Positions 53,545 to 63,145 of a DNA stretch of 64,000 nt are shown here, in pieces. Numbering within the stretch: position 1 is the first letter of the stretch; each line of letters starts with the position of its first letter. The notes beneath the pieces were generated by a model that worked only from the letters and a program-made list of their open reading frames with translations, had not been told where the DNA came from and made no database searches. A program made the position numbers and the translations under genes. Source of the stretch: Micromonospora kangleipakensis (GTDB lineage Bacteria; Actinomycetota; Actinomycetes; Mycobacteriales; Micromonosporaceae); contig NZ_SHLD01000001.1 in NCBI RefSeq assembly GCF_004217615.1, forward strand, positions 3,596,001-3,660,000. Direction: 5' to 3'.

Positions 53545-53893
53545 GACTCGTGCCTCAGCGTCTCGTCGAGTGCAGACATGCTGCGGGTGGCCGCGGTTCG
53601 AGCGGCCTCTCTACCCCAGACAGAATCTATCTATGCCCAGCGGAGTAAGTCAGTCGTCGTCCTGGGCGGTCTCCGTAGTCGTGTCGATACGAAGTGCGCC
53701 GATGACTGTGGACCCACGGCGACGGCGAGCCCTACCGCCCATCCGGCCGTCCCGGAACCCCCGCTGATCAGGATCCCCGCGTCGGGTACCTCGTTTACCT
53801 GAGTCGGCTGTCAAGTCCGGTTCCCGACGCAGTGCTGGCCTGTGTACGGGACTGGGCGCACTCTGGCACCACCCTAAGTACTCGAGGTGCTCG
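53545..53893. other. Region without a clear gene
   Basis: 349 bp. On the minus strand an open stretch near 53700-53800 includes GILISGGSGTAGWAVGLAVA, possibly a membrane segment of a phage protein. No start or family can be assigned. Confidence 0.3.
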
Positions 53894-54796
53894 ATGGCAG
53901 TGACACTTAGCCAGCTCAGAAGCGAGCCGTTCTGGCGCAACGAGACCGTCCCACCCAACCTCACCGAGTTTGTCTTCGCGCTGGCCGACCACTTCGGGTT
54001 GCCGCACGGGCGCGCCGGCACGGTGGGCAACTTCAAGCACCTCGAGGGGCGGCACCGATCGATCGAGTGGTCGCTCAACTCGGCATTCTGCACTGACCGC
54101 AAGTACGGGACGCAGGACCGTCGCGACACCCGCGGCAATCACCGGCACATCAGGGCCGTCGACCTGACCTGGATCGTCAACAGAAACAACCAGGATCAGA
54201 TCGCGAAGGCCAAGGCGGAGTTCCATCCGCTGTGCCACCGGCTGGACAACGCGGTGCGCGCAGGGCTTCTGCCCCAGGTGGCCGAGTGGTTCGGCACCTT
54301 CAACGGCAACGAGGTCAGCGGCTGGTCTAAAGGCGGCCCCGACTCCTCGGACAGTAGCCATCTCAACCACCTGCACATTGGCTTCTGGACCGAGAACGCC
54401 GACGACGACCACAGCGACATCTTCGGAATCCTCACCGAATCCGTTACACCGCCAGGAGACGACATGAGCGTCGCAGACGTTCGGACCGGCCTACACCAGA
54501 TCCTCGACGAGGCCGCGAAAAGATCAACACCGACGGGCCGCCAGTACGGCGACGACTTCGACACGCTGATCCGGCGCTCGATCAGCCCGATCGTCGCGCA
54601 GATCGCCGCGCTGACCGGCAAGAACATGGTTGACGAGAAGGAGATCGCAAAGGCGGTGCTCGCGGGGCTTCAACCGGCGACGATCGCCGACTTCGTGATG
54701 GAGGCCATGCCGGCCTCCGCCTCAGAGATCGTCGATGAGCTGACCAGCCGCATCAACGACCGCACGCCGGGGGAAGGTCTCCCGTCGCCGGTTTGA
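53894..54796 (+). CDS. Phage endolysin-like protein (M15-type peptidase)
   Basis: 300 residues from ATG 53894. The N-terminal 165 residues resemble actinophage lysins: FVFALADHFGLPHGRAGTVG, NHRHIRAVDLTWIVNRNNQD and a zinc-peptidase-like DSSHLNHLHIGFW with HxH. Candidate metal ligands are His and Asp in HIRAVD and the HxH His. The C-terminal part (DVRTGLHQILDEAAKRST, RRSISPIVAQIAALTGKNMV) looks helical, as in lysin cell-wall anchors. No holin or phage structural genes are nearby, so this is a prophage remnant that may still be expressed. Confidence 0.65.
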   Translation: MAVTLSQLRSEPFWRNETVPPNLTEFVFALADHFGLPHGRAGTVGNFKHLEGRHRSIEWSLNSAFCTDRKYGTQDRRDTRGNHRHIRAVDLTWIVNRNNQDQIAKAKAEFHPLCHRLDNAVRAGLLPQVAEWFGTFNGNEVSGWSKGGPDSSDSSHLNHLHIGFWTENADDDHSDIFGILTESVTPPGDDMSVADVRTGLHQILDEAAKRSTPTGRQYGDDFDTLIRRSISPIVAQIAALTGKNMVDEKEIAKAVLAGLQPATIADFVMEAMPASASEIVDELTSRINDRTPGEGLPSPV

Positions 54797-55052
54797 CCGT
54801 CCCCTTCCCGCTATCTTGCCGTTTGGCCAATTCGGCGTCGAACACGCCTCGCTCGGGTGGAGCTACCCACGCCGGCGCGGCAGCTTCTGCAGTCGAGCGG
54901 CGGGTTAGCAGTCGCGAGCAAGCCCGCAGCACGTCGACATCTTCGCCGAGTTCTCCAGTCCGGTGCCAGTGGTCCTGCACAGACTGGACCATGGCGGCGG
55001 GGGCATCCAAGCCGCCGTGCAGCTCGTAGCCGTTGTAGGTGTGCGCGAACAT
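54753..55052 (-). CDS. Small hypothetical protein
   Basis: 99 residues from ATG 55052 (AHTYNGYELHGGLDAPAAMV, VQDHWHRTGELGEDVDVLRA). Its end overlaps the convergent lysin gene by 44 bp. The residue composition is protein-like, but no family is recognised and no strong ribosome binding site is seen. Confidence 0.35.
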   Translation of the reverse strand: MFAHTYNGYELHGGLDAPAAMVQSVQDHWHRTGELGEDVDVLRACSRLLTRRSTAEAAAPAWVAPPERGVFDAELAKRQDSGKGTVKPATGDLPPACGR

Positions 55053-55240
55053 GCTGACCGTCGTCGCAGAGCCGAGCTTGGTTCAGTTGCTCGACGCCCC
55101 CGTGGACGAGGACCAGGGCCACGATGCGGGGACCACATGGGGACCACACCTCATGAGCGGTGCCGAACATGTCACGTCCGCCGACACGTCTATCCGAGCT
55201 GCCGATCGTGCTTGACGTGCGCAAACCTCTAACGCAACGT

Positions 55241-55284
55241 CCTGGGGGTCAAGGGGTCGTCGGTTCGAATCCGGCCGTCCCGAC
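55241..55284 (+). other. Attachment-site core, 3' end of tRNA-Pro (copy 3)
   Basis: 44 bp identical to copy 4, beginning CCTGGGGGTCAAGGGGTCG, with anticodon loop (GGG) and variable region plus T-arm and acceptor end. The D-arm and 5' acceptor strand are absent. Confidence 0.75.
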
Positions 55285-55291
55285 GCAGCTC

Positions 55292-55324
55292 AGAGGGCAC
55301 ATCCGATCGATGGATGTGCCCTCT
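55292..55324 (+). terminator. Terminator after tRNA-Pro remnant 3
   Basis: AGAGGGCACATCC and GGATGTGCCCTCT form a perfect 13-bp stem around GATCGAT, followed by CTTCAT. Confidence 0.75.
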
Positions 55325-55851
55325 CTTCATGCCTGAGTGTCTAACTGAGTGTCTACGCCTCAACGTCAAAGATCCGATCCATGGCGACAGCACCAGCCAG
55401 TAGCACCGGTCGGAGTTGGTGCCGGTAGACGCACGCGGTATGCCTGCCGGGTCCTAGCCACCCTTGACCCACGTCAGCACTTCCCGCCAGTGGGCAGGAG
55501 ACGGTGTGTGAGCGGCGTTCTCGCTGATGCGGACCTCGGCGTCGGGCATCCGTGTGGCGATCAGTGGCGCGTCGGCAACAGCTCTGCCGGGGTCGTGTCG
55601 ACCAGCCCAGATGAGGACGCGGCAGGGCACGTCTCGAAGATGGAATCCCCACGGACGAATGTCTGTGGCCAGCCAGTCGCTGACCAGGCCGGCGGCGCCT
55701 TGGCGGGCGCCTTCGAGGTTGGACTCCTCATTTGGCTGCATCCAGGTGTCCTGGCCAGTCGCAAGCAGTTCTCGGTGCTTTTTGAGGGGGTCGGGACTGC
55801 CCCCAGTTCGGTTGACTCCTGACCTGTGAGGATGCGTTCCTCGCTGGAAGG

Positions 55852-56145
55852 ATGTCTGCCATGCCGAAAGCGTTCCCGCCGGAGTTTCGCCGTGACGTGG
55901 TCGCGGTTGCCCGCAAGGGCGAGGCGCCCATCGCCCAGATCGCGAAGGACTTCGGGATTTCCGAGTCGTGCCTGCACCGCTGGTTGAAGATCGCCGACGC
56001 CGACGACGGGATCCGCCCCGGCACCACCAGCTCTGAGTCGGCGGAGCTGCGGGAGCTGCGACGACGCAACAAGCTGCTGGAGCAGGAGAACGAGATCCTG
56101 CGCAGGGCGGCGGCGTTTTTCGCCAAGGAGATCGCCCCAAAATGA
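55852..56145 (+). CDS. IS3 transposase OrfA
   Basis: 97 residues from ATG 55852 (GGAAGG upstream; a second ATG at 55861). Helix-turn-helix of the HTH_Tnp_1 type: FPPEFRRDVVAVARKGEAPI, IAKDFGISESCLHRWLKIAD, then a leucine-zipper-like tail (LRRRNKLLEQENEILRRAAA). The end CCAAAATGA overlaps OrfB and could serve as a -1 frameshift site to make the OrfAB fusion. Confidence 0.88.
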   Translation: MSAMPKAFPPEFRRDVVAVARKGEAPIAQIAKDFGISESCLHRWLKIADADDGIRPGTTSSESAELRELRRRNKLLEQENEILRRAAAFFAKEIAPK

Positions 56146-57005
56146 CGTACCCGCTGGTCGGTGACCTGGCCGCGGACGGGATCCCCGTCGCGGTGACCTG
56201 CCGGGTGCTGGGCTTCAGCAAGCAGGCCTACTACGCGTGGAAGAACAGCCCGGTCGCCCGCCGGGACCTGGAAGACGCCTATCTGATCAACGCCGCTCTC
56301 GACATCCACGCCGACGACCCGGCGTTCGGGTACCGGTTCATCGCGGATGAACTACCTGCCCACGGCATCACCGCCGGCGTCAACCGGGTGGCCAGGCTCT
56401 GCTCACAGCAGCGGATCTGGTCGGTGTTCGCCAAACGCAGAGGCCTCACGAGAAGGGCCGGGCCGCCGGTGCACGACGACCTGGTGCAACGCCGTTTCGC
56501 CGCCGACGCGCCGAACCGGGTGTGGCTGACCGATATCACCGAACACCCCACCGGCGAGGGCAAGCTCTACCTGTGTGCGATCAAGGACGTGTACTCCGGC
56601 CGGATCGTCGGCTACTCCATCGACTCACGGATGAAGGCGTCCCTGGCCGTCGCGGCGCTGTCGAACGCGGCTCGCCTGCGCAGCCCGGCCGGCACGATCG
56701 TGCACTCCGACAGGGGCAGTCAGTTCCGGTCCAGAAAGTTCGTGAAAGCGTTGCACCGCAACGGATTGGTCGGCTCGATGGGGCGCGTCGGCGCCTGCGG
56801 TGACAACGCGGCGATGGAATCGTTCTTCGCCCTACTGCAACGCAACGTCCTCGACCGGCAACGCTGGCACACCCGCCACGAGCTACGCCTGGCGATCGTG
56901 ACCTGGATCGAACGCACCTACCACCGGCGCCGACGGCAAAGACGCCTGGGCCGGCTTACCCCGATCGAGTTTGAGACAATCAACAGGCCCGCACACGCGG
57001 CCTGA
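56142..57005 (+). CDS. IS3 transposase OrfB (DDE catalytic subunit)
   Basis: 287 residues from ATG 56142, overlapping OrfA by 4 bp. HTH_21 region GYRFIADELPAHGITAGVNR; catalytic D in VWLTDITEHP, D in IVHSDRGSQFRS, E in NAAMESFFALLQRNVL; C-terminal TYHRRRRQRRLGRLTPIEFE. No damage seen. Confidence 0.9.
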   Translation: MTYPLVGDLAADGIPVAVTCRVLGFSKQAYYAWKNSPVARRDLEDAYLINAALDIHADDPAFGYRFIADELPAHGITAGVNRVARLCSQQRIWSVFAKRRGLTRRAGPPVHDDLVQRRFAADAPNRVWLTDITEHPTGEGKLYLCAIKDVYSGRIVGYSIDSRMKASLAVAALSNAARLRSPAGTIVHSDRGSQFRSRKFVKALHRNGLVGSMGRVGACGDNAAMESFFALLQRNVLDRQRWHTRHELRLAIVTWIERTYHRRRRQRRLGRLTPIEFETINRPAHAA

Positions 57006-57833
57006 ACCACTCAACCCCGCGAGTCAACCGAACCCGGGGCAGTCCCGTCTTCCGCGTACCAGGCGGCAGCGCGAGTCACGTGGCGGCGGCCGAGTCCCGG
57101 GATGTTGCAAACCGTCCACGCTTGAAGCCGCTGCCAGCCGCGTACCGTCCGCAGCTCCCGGTATGGGCCGGTGAAACCGGCGGCGACGACGCCGGTAAGG
57201 CGTTGCGGGAACCGGGCACCACAGGCCACAGCGTACGGTGCGCCACCTGAGAACCCGACCACTCCGAAACGCTCGATTCCCAGAGATGCCATCAGCGCAC
57301 CGACCGCATCGGCGACGCCGAGCAGCGTTGGCCGCCGGACAGGTGTCGACCGACCGTATCCAGGCCGGTCCACGGTCATCAGGCGAACGCCCACCAACGC
57401 CGCGTCGTCCGGGCGGCTGAGCCGAGAACCTGGCGTGCCATGCAGGTACACCACGGGCACCCCGGCCGGATCGCCGTAATCCGCCCAACCCAGAACCCGA
57501 TTGTCCGGTAGTGCGAAATCCATGTCGCTTCTCCGCTTCCAGCAGGAAACCGCGGTCGCCTCCACCAGCACTCGGCGGAGTGTCACGCATCATGTGACGC
57601 CAACCCGTCACGGATCAAGCGGGGTACGACATGGAGGTGCTGCCGCTGTCGGGTCTCAGGACCTGCATGACAGGTCAGGCTCGGGACGTGGGTTACACGT
57701 CCGGCTAGACGATCTTCCTAGCGCTTGCCGCTGCCGTAGGTGCGAGGATGTCTTCCGCTTGGCCGGGCTGCAGTGGCCGGGTGGAAGGGGCGCGGGAGTG
57801 AGGTACGTCAGCGTGGAGCGCACAAGGGGCGGC

Positions 57834-58283
57834 ATGGCTCTGGACCCCGAGGCATACCTGCGGCAGTTGCCGTCGTTTGCCGACTCGTTGCCCGAGGGGG
57901 CGCGCAGCTTCGCCACAGACCCCGGCCACTACGACTTCTTGTGTCAACGGTGCGTCAAGGACCTCAAGCCCGAGCGACTGACGTCCGGTGAGACGGGCGG
58001 GAGCCGCTGGATTGAACTGCACCTACGGCACAACTGCTGGAAGCACGAAGAAGACCTGACGATCCGCTACAGCGGCGTGCAGAGCCTGACGATCGAGCCC
58101 GCTGACCAAGGGCTGAACGTGGCCCAGCTCCAGGACGTGATGCTGGACGAAGTGCTGCCGCACGAACGCGGGTGCCGACACGAGATCATTTGCCTCTCCG
58201 GAACGCTGGTCGTGACAAGCTTCGACCTGACCGCTACCTGGCTGCACGCCGACTGTCCCGAGCGAGATACCAACGTCTCCTGA
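57834..58283 (+). CDS. Hypothetical protein
   Basis: 149 residues from ATG 57834; an in-frame GTG at 57798 is possible. Features: DFLCQRCVKDLKPERLTSGE, IELHLRHNCWKHEEDLTIRY, and a C-terminus rich in Thr/Asp (VVTSFDLTATWLHADCPERD). Five Cys. No signal peptide, no family recognised. It stands alone between a split hydrolase and a convergent hypothetical gene. Confidence 0.5.
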   Translation: MALDPEAYLRQLPSFADSLPEGARSFATDPGHYDFLCQRCVKDLKPERLTSGETGGSRWIELHLRHNCWKHEEDLTIRYSGVQSLTIEPADQGLNVAQLQDVMLDEVLPHERGCRHEIICLSGTLVVTSFDLTATWLHADCPERDTNVS

Positions 58284-58332
58284 TTGGTATGGCGCTTGGT
58301 CGGGCTGCCGACCACTTGAGGCGACGGCGGCC

Positions 58333-58899
58333 TTACTCACGCAACTGCGCTGCTTGGGTGGCGCTCCAAGAGACGGGCAAGTCGGAGGGCAAGAGCCGGG
58401 TGGGATCGGTTGCCCCTACGAAGAAGGCGAGGGCGCTGGGATCGCGGTCTTCCTGATCGTCCTCCTGCCAGCCGACGGCCGCTGAGACTACGTAGTCCAG
58501 CGAATCGCCCGACCCGATGATGAAGACCCTGTTGTAGTCGGCCGTGCGGCCAATCTCCCGCAGGATGCGCTCGTGCTCCTCAGTGGTGGCACACCGCAGC
58601 ACCAAGCCGTGGTAATCCATCCGCGTCTTCATCGCGTCGACCGGCTTGAACAGAAGATCGATTCGCGACTGGCGGCGCCCGGGAACCGCGACCGTTCGTG
58701 TGCGGAGCAGCAGTTGGCTGTGGCTCAGAGAGTAGGCCCAGACGGAGAAGGGGCGTTCAGACCGGAACAGCTCCTTGCCTGGTGCGAAGTGATGATCCTT
58801 GTTGAGCCACGCTCTCGACTGCATGCGCGCCAGCATGACAGTAGGCGTCGAGGACTCCAACACGGCTCGGTGCCACTGCTCCGCCACGCTCAACCTCAT
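58333..58899 (-). CDS. Hypothetical protein
   Basis: 188 residues from ATG 58899. RLSVAEQWHRAVLESSTPTV, RMDYHGLVLRCATTEEHERI, FIIGSGDSLDYVVSAAVGWQ. The open frame extends far upstream, but those codons have no protein-like composition. No family recognised. The sequence looks like a small, soluble, mixed alpha/beta protein. Confidence 0.5.
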   Translation of the reverse strand: MRLSVAEQWHRAVLESSTPTVMLARMQSRAWLNKDHHFAPGKELFRSERPFSVWAYSLSHSQLLLRTRTVAVPGRRQSRIDLLFKPVDAMKTRMDYHGLVLRCATTEEHERILREIGRTADYNRVFIIGSGDSLDYVVSAAVGWQEDDQEDRDPSALAFFVGATDPTRLLPSDLPVSWSATQAAQLRE

Positions 58900-59535
58900 C
58901 AGCACTCGGCGGAGTTCCACCCAGATCCTGATGCCGTGACACGCAGGTCCCGAGACCGGACAGCCGGCCGCCGGCCATGCCTGCTGCCGGCGATGCCTGG
59001 TCTCGCATGATGGTTGACGGAACGGCGTCGCAGGACGTTTGACGCCCAGGTCGTGATCGAATAGGTCTGGTGCCTGGGTCGATGGTAGGGCGAGGCCGTC
59101 CGGGAGGAGGCTGTTCGCGTCTCGGGTTTCCGGCCGCCGGATGGCACGATGCGTGCTGTGAGTTGGCACTTGCTGGTGACGCCGCTGCACACCGCGGTCG
59201 CAGACGATGGACTCGAGTGGGCGGCCGGGGCTGAGTCGTCCTTTGGTCTGCCCGAGGAGCCGCCGGCGGGGGCGCAACGGCTCCAGGATGGCCGGGGCAC
59301 CGCCGGCCAGTCGCGGTCCGTGGGTGGTTGCGGAGGGAGCCATCCCGCCTGCCACCAACCCGGGCAAGCCGAGCAGACCACCGCCCGACCCGCCAGCGTC
59401 CGAACCTGCGTCAAGGTCCGCTTGACGTGGCGAGCCGGGCGGCGGCCCGCACCCCAGGAGGGCGGGTCGGCGGCATACGGGATGGCGCAGATGTTGACTC
59501 AGGGTGCGATTGTGTGGCGAGCGCCTGAGGTCGGA
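58900..59535. other. Region without a recognisable gene
   Basis: 636 bp. GC-rich on both strands with long open frames in several phases but no family motif. It may include remains of a lost mobile element; I could not identify one. Confidence 0.35.
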
Positions 59536-59877
59536 GTGGAGGGCCAGTTGGATAGTCCCGATATGTCCGCGATAGCGGAGTCCTACAGATATCGCCTTTT
59601 CGTCAGGGGGATGCGGCTTGCTTTGCTCTTCCCGGTGACGGCCTTGTTGATGCTGCTGGTCCGCCTCGGAGTCGCAGAGAGCGTTCTTGTGCCGCTCGTG
59701 ATGCTGCTCTTTGTCGCCATGGCGCTGGGGATAATAGTGGGCTGGATTGGTGCGGTTCTCCTGGTGCGGGATACTTCTCGCTATTCCGGCGCAGCGAGAG
59801 GCAACGTCGACACCCGGAAGGTCAGAGCTCTCATCCGGCAGGCAACTCGGGATATCGGCAATCCCCGCAGGTGGTGA
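59536..59877 (+). CDS. Small hypothetical membrane protein
   Basis: 113 residues from GTG 59536, or 104 from ATG 59563. Two strong membrane segments: LALLFPVTALLMLLVRLGVA and VLVPLVMLLFVAMALGIIVG, then WIGAVLLVRDTSRYSG and a basic tail. No family recognised. Confidence 0.5.
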   Translation: MEGQLDSPDMSAIAESYRYRLFVRGMRLALLFPVTALLMLLVRLGVAESVLVPLVMLLFVAMALGIIVGWIGAVLLVRDTSRYSGAARGNVDTRKVRALIRQATRDIGNPRRW

Positions 59878-60122
59878 CGAGTCCTCGCCTGGGTGACCAG
59901 ATGAGTGACGACGGGTGCGGACTGTGGCAGGACGAGCGAGGACGTACCTGCACTGTTCCCGCAGGCCACGCTTGCTGTAAGTGCAGGCCAGTGAGCCGTG
60001 CTGGTTCTTTCGGAGCGAAGGGTTGCCGCGACAGGGCACAACCTTATTGCCGGATTCCGGTGGGGTCTACTCAGGACGCCGATCGTGCGCCACGCGTGCG
60101 GGTCTCCCCGTGCCGCCTCTTA

Positions 60123-61019
60123 GAGGTCCTAACAAAGTCGTACGACGTGTCGGTAGGTGATGATGCAGGTCGCGAGGCTGAGGAAGGCTTCGTGGATGTC
60201 GTCGCGGCGTTCCCACCGGATGCGGAGCCGTTTCATGCCGTGGTACCAGGCGATCGTTCGCTCGATCACCCACCGGTAGACGCCCAGCCCGGAGCCGTGT
60301 GGTGTGCCGCGGCGGGCGATCTGCGGGCGGATGCCCTTGGCCCGTACGGCTTTGCGGTACTTGTCGTGGTCGTAGGCTCGGTCGGCGAACAGTTCGTCGG
60401 GGCGCCGGCGGGGCCGGCCTCGCCGGCCGCGGACCGGTGGGACCTTGTCGATCAGCGGCAGCAGTTGGGTGATGTCGTTGCGGTTGCCGCCGGTCAGCGA
60501 CGCGCACAGGGGGATGCCGGCGCCCTCGGTCAGGACGTGGTGCTTCGAGCCCGCTCGGGCGCGGTCGACCGGGCTCGGTCCGCTTTTGGGCCGCGTCTGG
60601 CGGCACGGACGTGGGAGGAGTCGATGACCGCCCGGGACCAGTCCAGCTTTCCCGCGGCTTGCAGCTCGGCGAGCAGCAGTTCGTGCAGCTGCTGCCACAC
60701 CCCGGCCCGGTTCCACTCCTCGAGCCGCCGCCAGCAGGTCATCCCGGACCCGAACCCGAGCTCCTGGGGCAGGAACTCCCACTGGATGCCGGTGTGCAGC
60801 ACGAACAGGATCCCGGACAACACCTGCCGATCCGGGATCCGTTTCCGTCCCGGACGCCGGGGATCGCGGAGCACAGGCTTGGGCAGCAACGGCTCAATGC
60901 GCTGCCACAACCCGTCCGGCACGATCCACGGCGGCTGCTCACCACGCCTCACAGCCAGACATCGTAGACCACTATCCACAAAGGACGGAAGAGGCATAGA
61001 TCACTTCTGTTAGGAACTC
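60123..61019 (-). mobile_element. IS5-family element with TTA target duplication
   Basis: Ends GAGGTCCTAACA (60123) and, inward from 61019, GAGTTCCTAACA. TTA flanks both ends (60120-60122 and 61020-61022). 897 bp with one transposase split over two frames. Confidence 0.78.
60129..60997 (-). CDS. IS5-family transposase read in two frames
   Basis: The first frame starts at ATG 60997: DGLWQRIEPLLPKPVLRDPR, FLPQELGFGSGMTCWRRLEE, ending around VIDSSHVRAARRG with the first catalytic Asp. The second frame takes over near 60590: RARAGSKHHVLTEGAGIPLC, PDELFADRAYDHDKYRKAVR (second Asp), YRWVIERTIAWYHGMKRLRI (Glu), ending at 60129. IS5-type elements of this kind normally need a -1 frameshift, so the arrangement may be functional. 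Confidence 0.78.
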
Positions 61020-61294
61020 TTACTCCCACCGGTTCGGCTTACGCCTCGGGTGCTCCGGCGGCACCCTTGAGGGGATAGATCCAACTGTAGTCCGCGTCGT
61101 TCGGCCGTCTAGGGATTTCGATAGCCAGCGTGGAGCGGCTGTGCCCGATCCGTGCCCGATACAGCGGCCACCAGGGGTCAACAGCGGCACATCGATAGTC
61201 TCGACCCGAACGCGCTTTGGCTGTTGGCGCGGTCACTCAGCCTGTAGATCAATCCGATTCCCAAGCTGAGGCTAGGCACCTTCCAAACTGAGGG

Positions 61295-61690
61295 TCAGGG
61301 CTGCTGCTGGCCACGTCTCGTGAGCACGAAGTCTGCGTAGTCTTCCCCAGCGACTCCGTGATTTGCCCAGCGATGTGGGGAGGCTCCAGTGGCCCTCTCC
61401 GCCAGCTCTAACGCCTCGGCCGCATCTTCAACGTGACCGATGAGACGGCCGGAGCTCGTGTCGTCTTCGCCTTCTGGATCGAGCGGCGGGAACGTGTCGA
61501 GGTCCCGGTAGTGCTCGTCGTCCAGCTCCTGCACGTCATGGACCGGCACGTTGTAGCCCTGTTGCCAGGGCCAGACGGAGACCCAGCGGACACCCGGGAT
61601 TCCTGCCACGGTGATAGGTCCGATGAACTGCTCAACCTCCTTCCGACGACCGAGCGCGCCGAGGGCGAACGACCGGGTGAGGTATCGCAT
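61295..61690 (-). CDS. Hypothetical protein
   Basis: 131 residues from ATG 61690. KEVEQFIGPITVAGIPGVRW, VWPWQQGYNVPVHDVQELDD, DPEGEDDTSSGRLIGHVEDA. Acidic C-terminal half, no membrane segment. Resembles small immunity-like or orphan proteins in general character only. Confidence 0.5.
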   Translation of the reverse strand: MRYLTRSFALGALGRRKEVEQFIGPITVAGIPGVRWVSVWPWQQGYNVPVHDVQELDDEHYRDLDTFPPLDPEGEDDTSSGRLIGHVEDAAEALELAERATGASPHRWANHGVAGEDYADFVLTRRGQQQP

Positions 61691-61992
61691 GCTCGGAGGC
61701 TATCCCGAGGGGACTGCCCTTCAGGTGCCCAGGAGCCCAGGCTGGGTGACGACGCCGGGGATCATGCGCAGCCGGCAACGCCGCCGGCAGCAGAGGCGGC
61801 CTGAGATCAGTCGCTGACATCAACGGTGGCGGCCATGGCCGCACATGCTCGTACGGATCTCGCCTCCGGTCCGGGCCCAGTGGACGTCAGCGGACGCTGC
61901 GACTCTTGCCGGAAGCGCATTACAAGCGAGGGGTCAGGGACGGCCCTCGTAGGCTGGCAGTGGATGAGCCGGCCGGGAGATGGGCTCTGGTC
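61691..61992. other. Intergenic region
   Basis: 302 bp between two leftward genes; no gene, repeat or hairpin stands out. Confidence 0.35.
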
Positions 61993-62688
61993 CTAGCCGC
62001 CGAAAGCCTCGGCCATCATGGCAAGGCGGTCGATCGGCGCTTCCGGGTGACGAGGGCTGTGCCGGCCGAGGCAGACAGGCAAGCCCCTGCGCTCGGTCCA
62101 GTCGCTGTCGCCCCAGAAGCGATGGCTTGCGTTCAGTAGCTCCCCGGCGACTTCATTTTGTCGCTGTTGGGCTCCGGTAGCGGAGAGAGCCGATGCCACG
62201 ACGTTATTGGCCCCGCGTGGGATACCCGAGTCACCCACGGCAGGAAGGAGTAGGAGGAGGCGTTCGGCCTGGCTGCGCTTCGAGTCCGGTTGACTCGCCG
62301 TCGTGACCAGCTCCGACCACGAGAGCGCCGGCCCGTGGAAGCCTCCCTCCAGTGCCGCAGCGGTGATCACGGCATCAGATCCCGCCGGCTGAAGCAGGTA
62401 GTCCCATCCCGAGTCGCCGTCGAAGTTGCGGAAGAGGATGTGCAGGCAGTGGCCTCGGGCGAGGTCCAGGGTGATGATGGGCCACCTGTCGGGCTGGTGC
62501 ATCTCCTCCGCGTAGACCTCCACATCCGCTGGATCGATGTCGAAGGCCACTGCGGCCGTAAAGGAGCCGCCTACCGAGAGCAGGAATGCTGGCCAGAACG
62601 TGGGGTCATCAAGCCACGGCGTAGCGTCTACGAGCACGGATGCGTCAACCGGCGGTTGAAAGCCATCGAGATAGCCGCGCAAAGGCAT
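61993..62688 (-). CDS. Hypothetical protein
   Basis: 231 residues from ATG 62688, with GAGG 8 bp upstream; earlier in-frame starts lack a ribosome binding site. PLRGYLDGFQPPVDASVLVD, TFWPAFLLSVGGSFTAAVAF, HCLHILFRNFDGDSGWDYLL. Soluble, no signal peptide. The character is that of contact-immunity or orphan accessory proteins; no family assigned. Confidence 0.5.
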   Translation of the reverse strand: MPLRGYLDGFQPPVDASVLVDATPWLDDPTFWPAFLLSVGGSFTAAVAFDIDPADVEVYAEEMHQPDRWPIITLDLARGHCLHILFRNFDGDSGWDYLLQPAGSDAVITAAALEGGFHGPALSWSELVTTASQPDSKRSQAERLLLLLPAVGDSGIPRGANNVVASALSATGAQQRQNEVAGELLNASHRFWGDSDWTERRGLPVCLGRHSPRHPEAPIDRLAMMAEAFGG

Positions 62689-62948
62689 CTGGCCATCCTC
62701 GCAGACCATGGTGGTCGCGTTGGTCCGTGATCCAAGAGTCCGGCATTCAGAGCTGCCTGCGTTGGCGCGTGCCACCTATGCGCCCGTAGTGCCGGGAAGC
62801 CGCGGGAACCGCGACAGCGGGCCATGGCCTTTGGGTGACAAAGTGAGTGACGATCGGCGCGGACGCCAGCGGACGAGCCTGGACGCTCACGGACCATTTC
62901 GGCAGGTCAAGGGCTGCAGTACAGCAGCTCAGGGGACCGTGTTGGTTG

Positions 62949-62992
62949 CCTGGGGGTCAAGGGGTCGTCGGTTCGAATCCGGCCGTCCCGAC
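62949..62992 (+). other. Attachment-site core, 3' end of tRNA-Pro (copy 4)
   Basis: 44 bp identical to copy 3, so these two can be the ends of a 7.7-kb integrated segment. Confidence 0.75.
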
Positions 62993-62997
62993 AGTAA

Positions 62998-63052
62998 AAC
63001 AGCAGGTCAGGGCCTTGATTCACTTCGGTGGATCGAGGCCTTCTTGCTGTTC
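62998..63052 (+). terminator. Hairpin after tRNA-Pro remnant 4
   Basis: AGGGCCTTGATTCAC and GTGGATCGAGGCCTT pair around the tetraloop TTCG with a few G-T or mismatched positions; the outer arms AACAGCA and TGCTGTT also pair. Confidence 0.65.
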
Positions 63053-63145
63053 CGTCTCACAATTCATCACGTACGCGTGTACTGCTGAAATTCGGGCGCT
63101 GGAGTTGCCCGAACAGCCCCGACTCAAGGTGCTCGGCTGCCACCT

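Larger units (their letters stand above)
55793..57046 (+). mobile_element. Complete IS3-family element with 3-bp target duplication
   Basis: Inverted repeats start GGGACTGCCCC at both ends and include TTCGGTTGACTC further in. Flanking GTC occurs at 55790-55792 and 57047-57049. 1254 bp with overlapping orfA and orfB, both intact. This copy is likely to be active. Confidence 0.85.
55454..57523 (-). pseudogene. Alpha/beta hydrolase split by an IS3 element
   Basis: The N-terminal half runs from ATG 57523 to 57047: GWADYGDPAGVPVVYLHGTP, nucleophile Ser in VVGFSGGAPYAVACG. The C-terminal half runs 55789-55454: VPCRVLIWAGRHDPGRAVAD (Asp) and ISENAAHTPSPAHWREVL (His). Removing 55793-57046 and one copy of the 3-bp duplication joins them at WYAED-PLKKHRELL, exactly in frame, giving 813 bp or 270 residues with a complete triad. 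The insertion is therefore recent and the disrupted gene otherwise undamaged. Confidence 0.85.

Noticed and set aside
62949..62992. Complete tRNA-Pro gene
   Set aside because: None of the four copies has a D-arm or the 5' acceptor strand CGGGACG in the correct position, so they are 3' fragments only.
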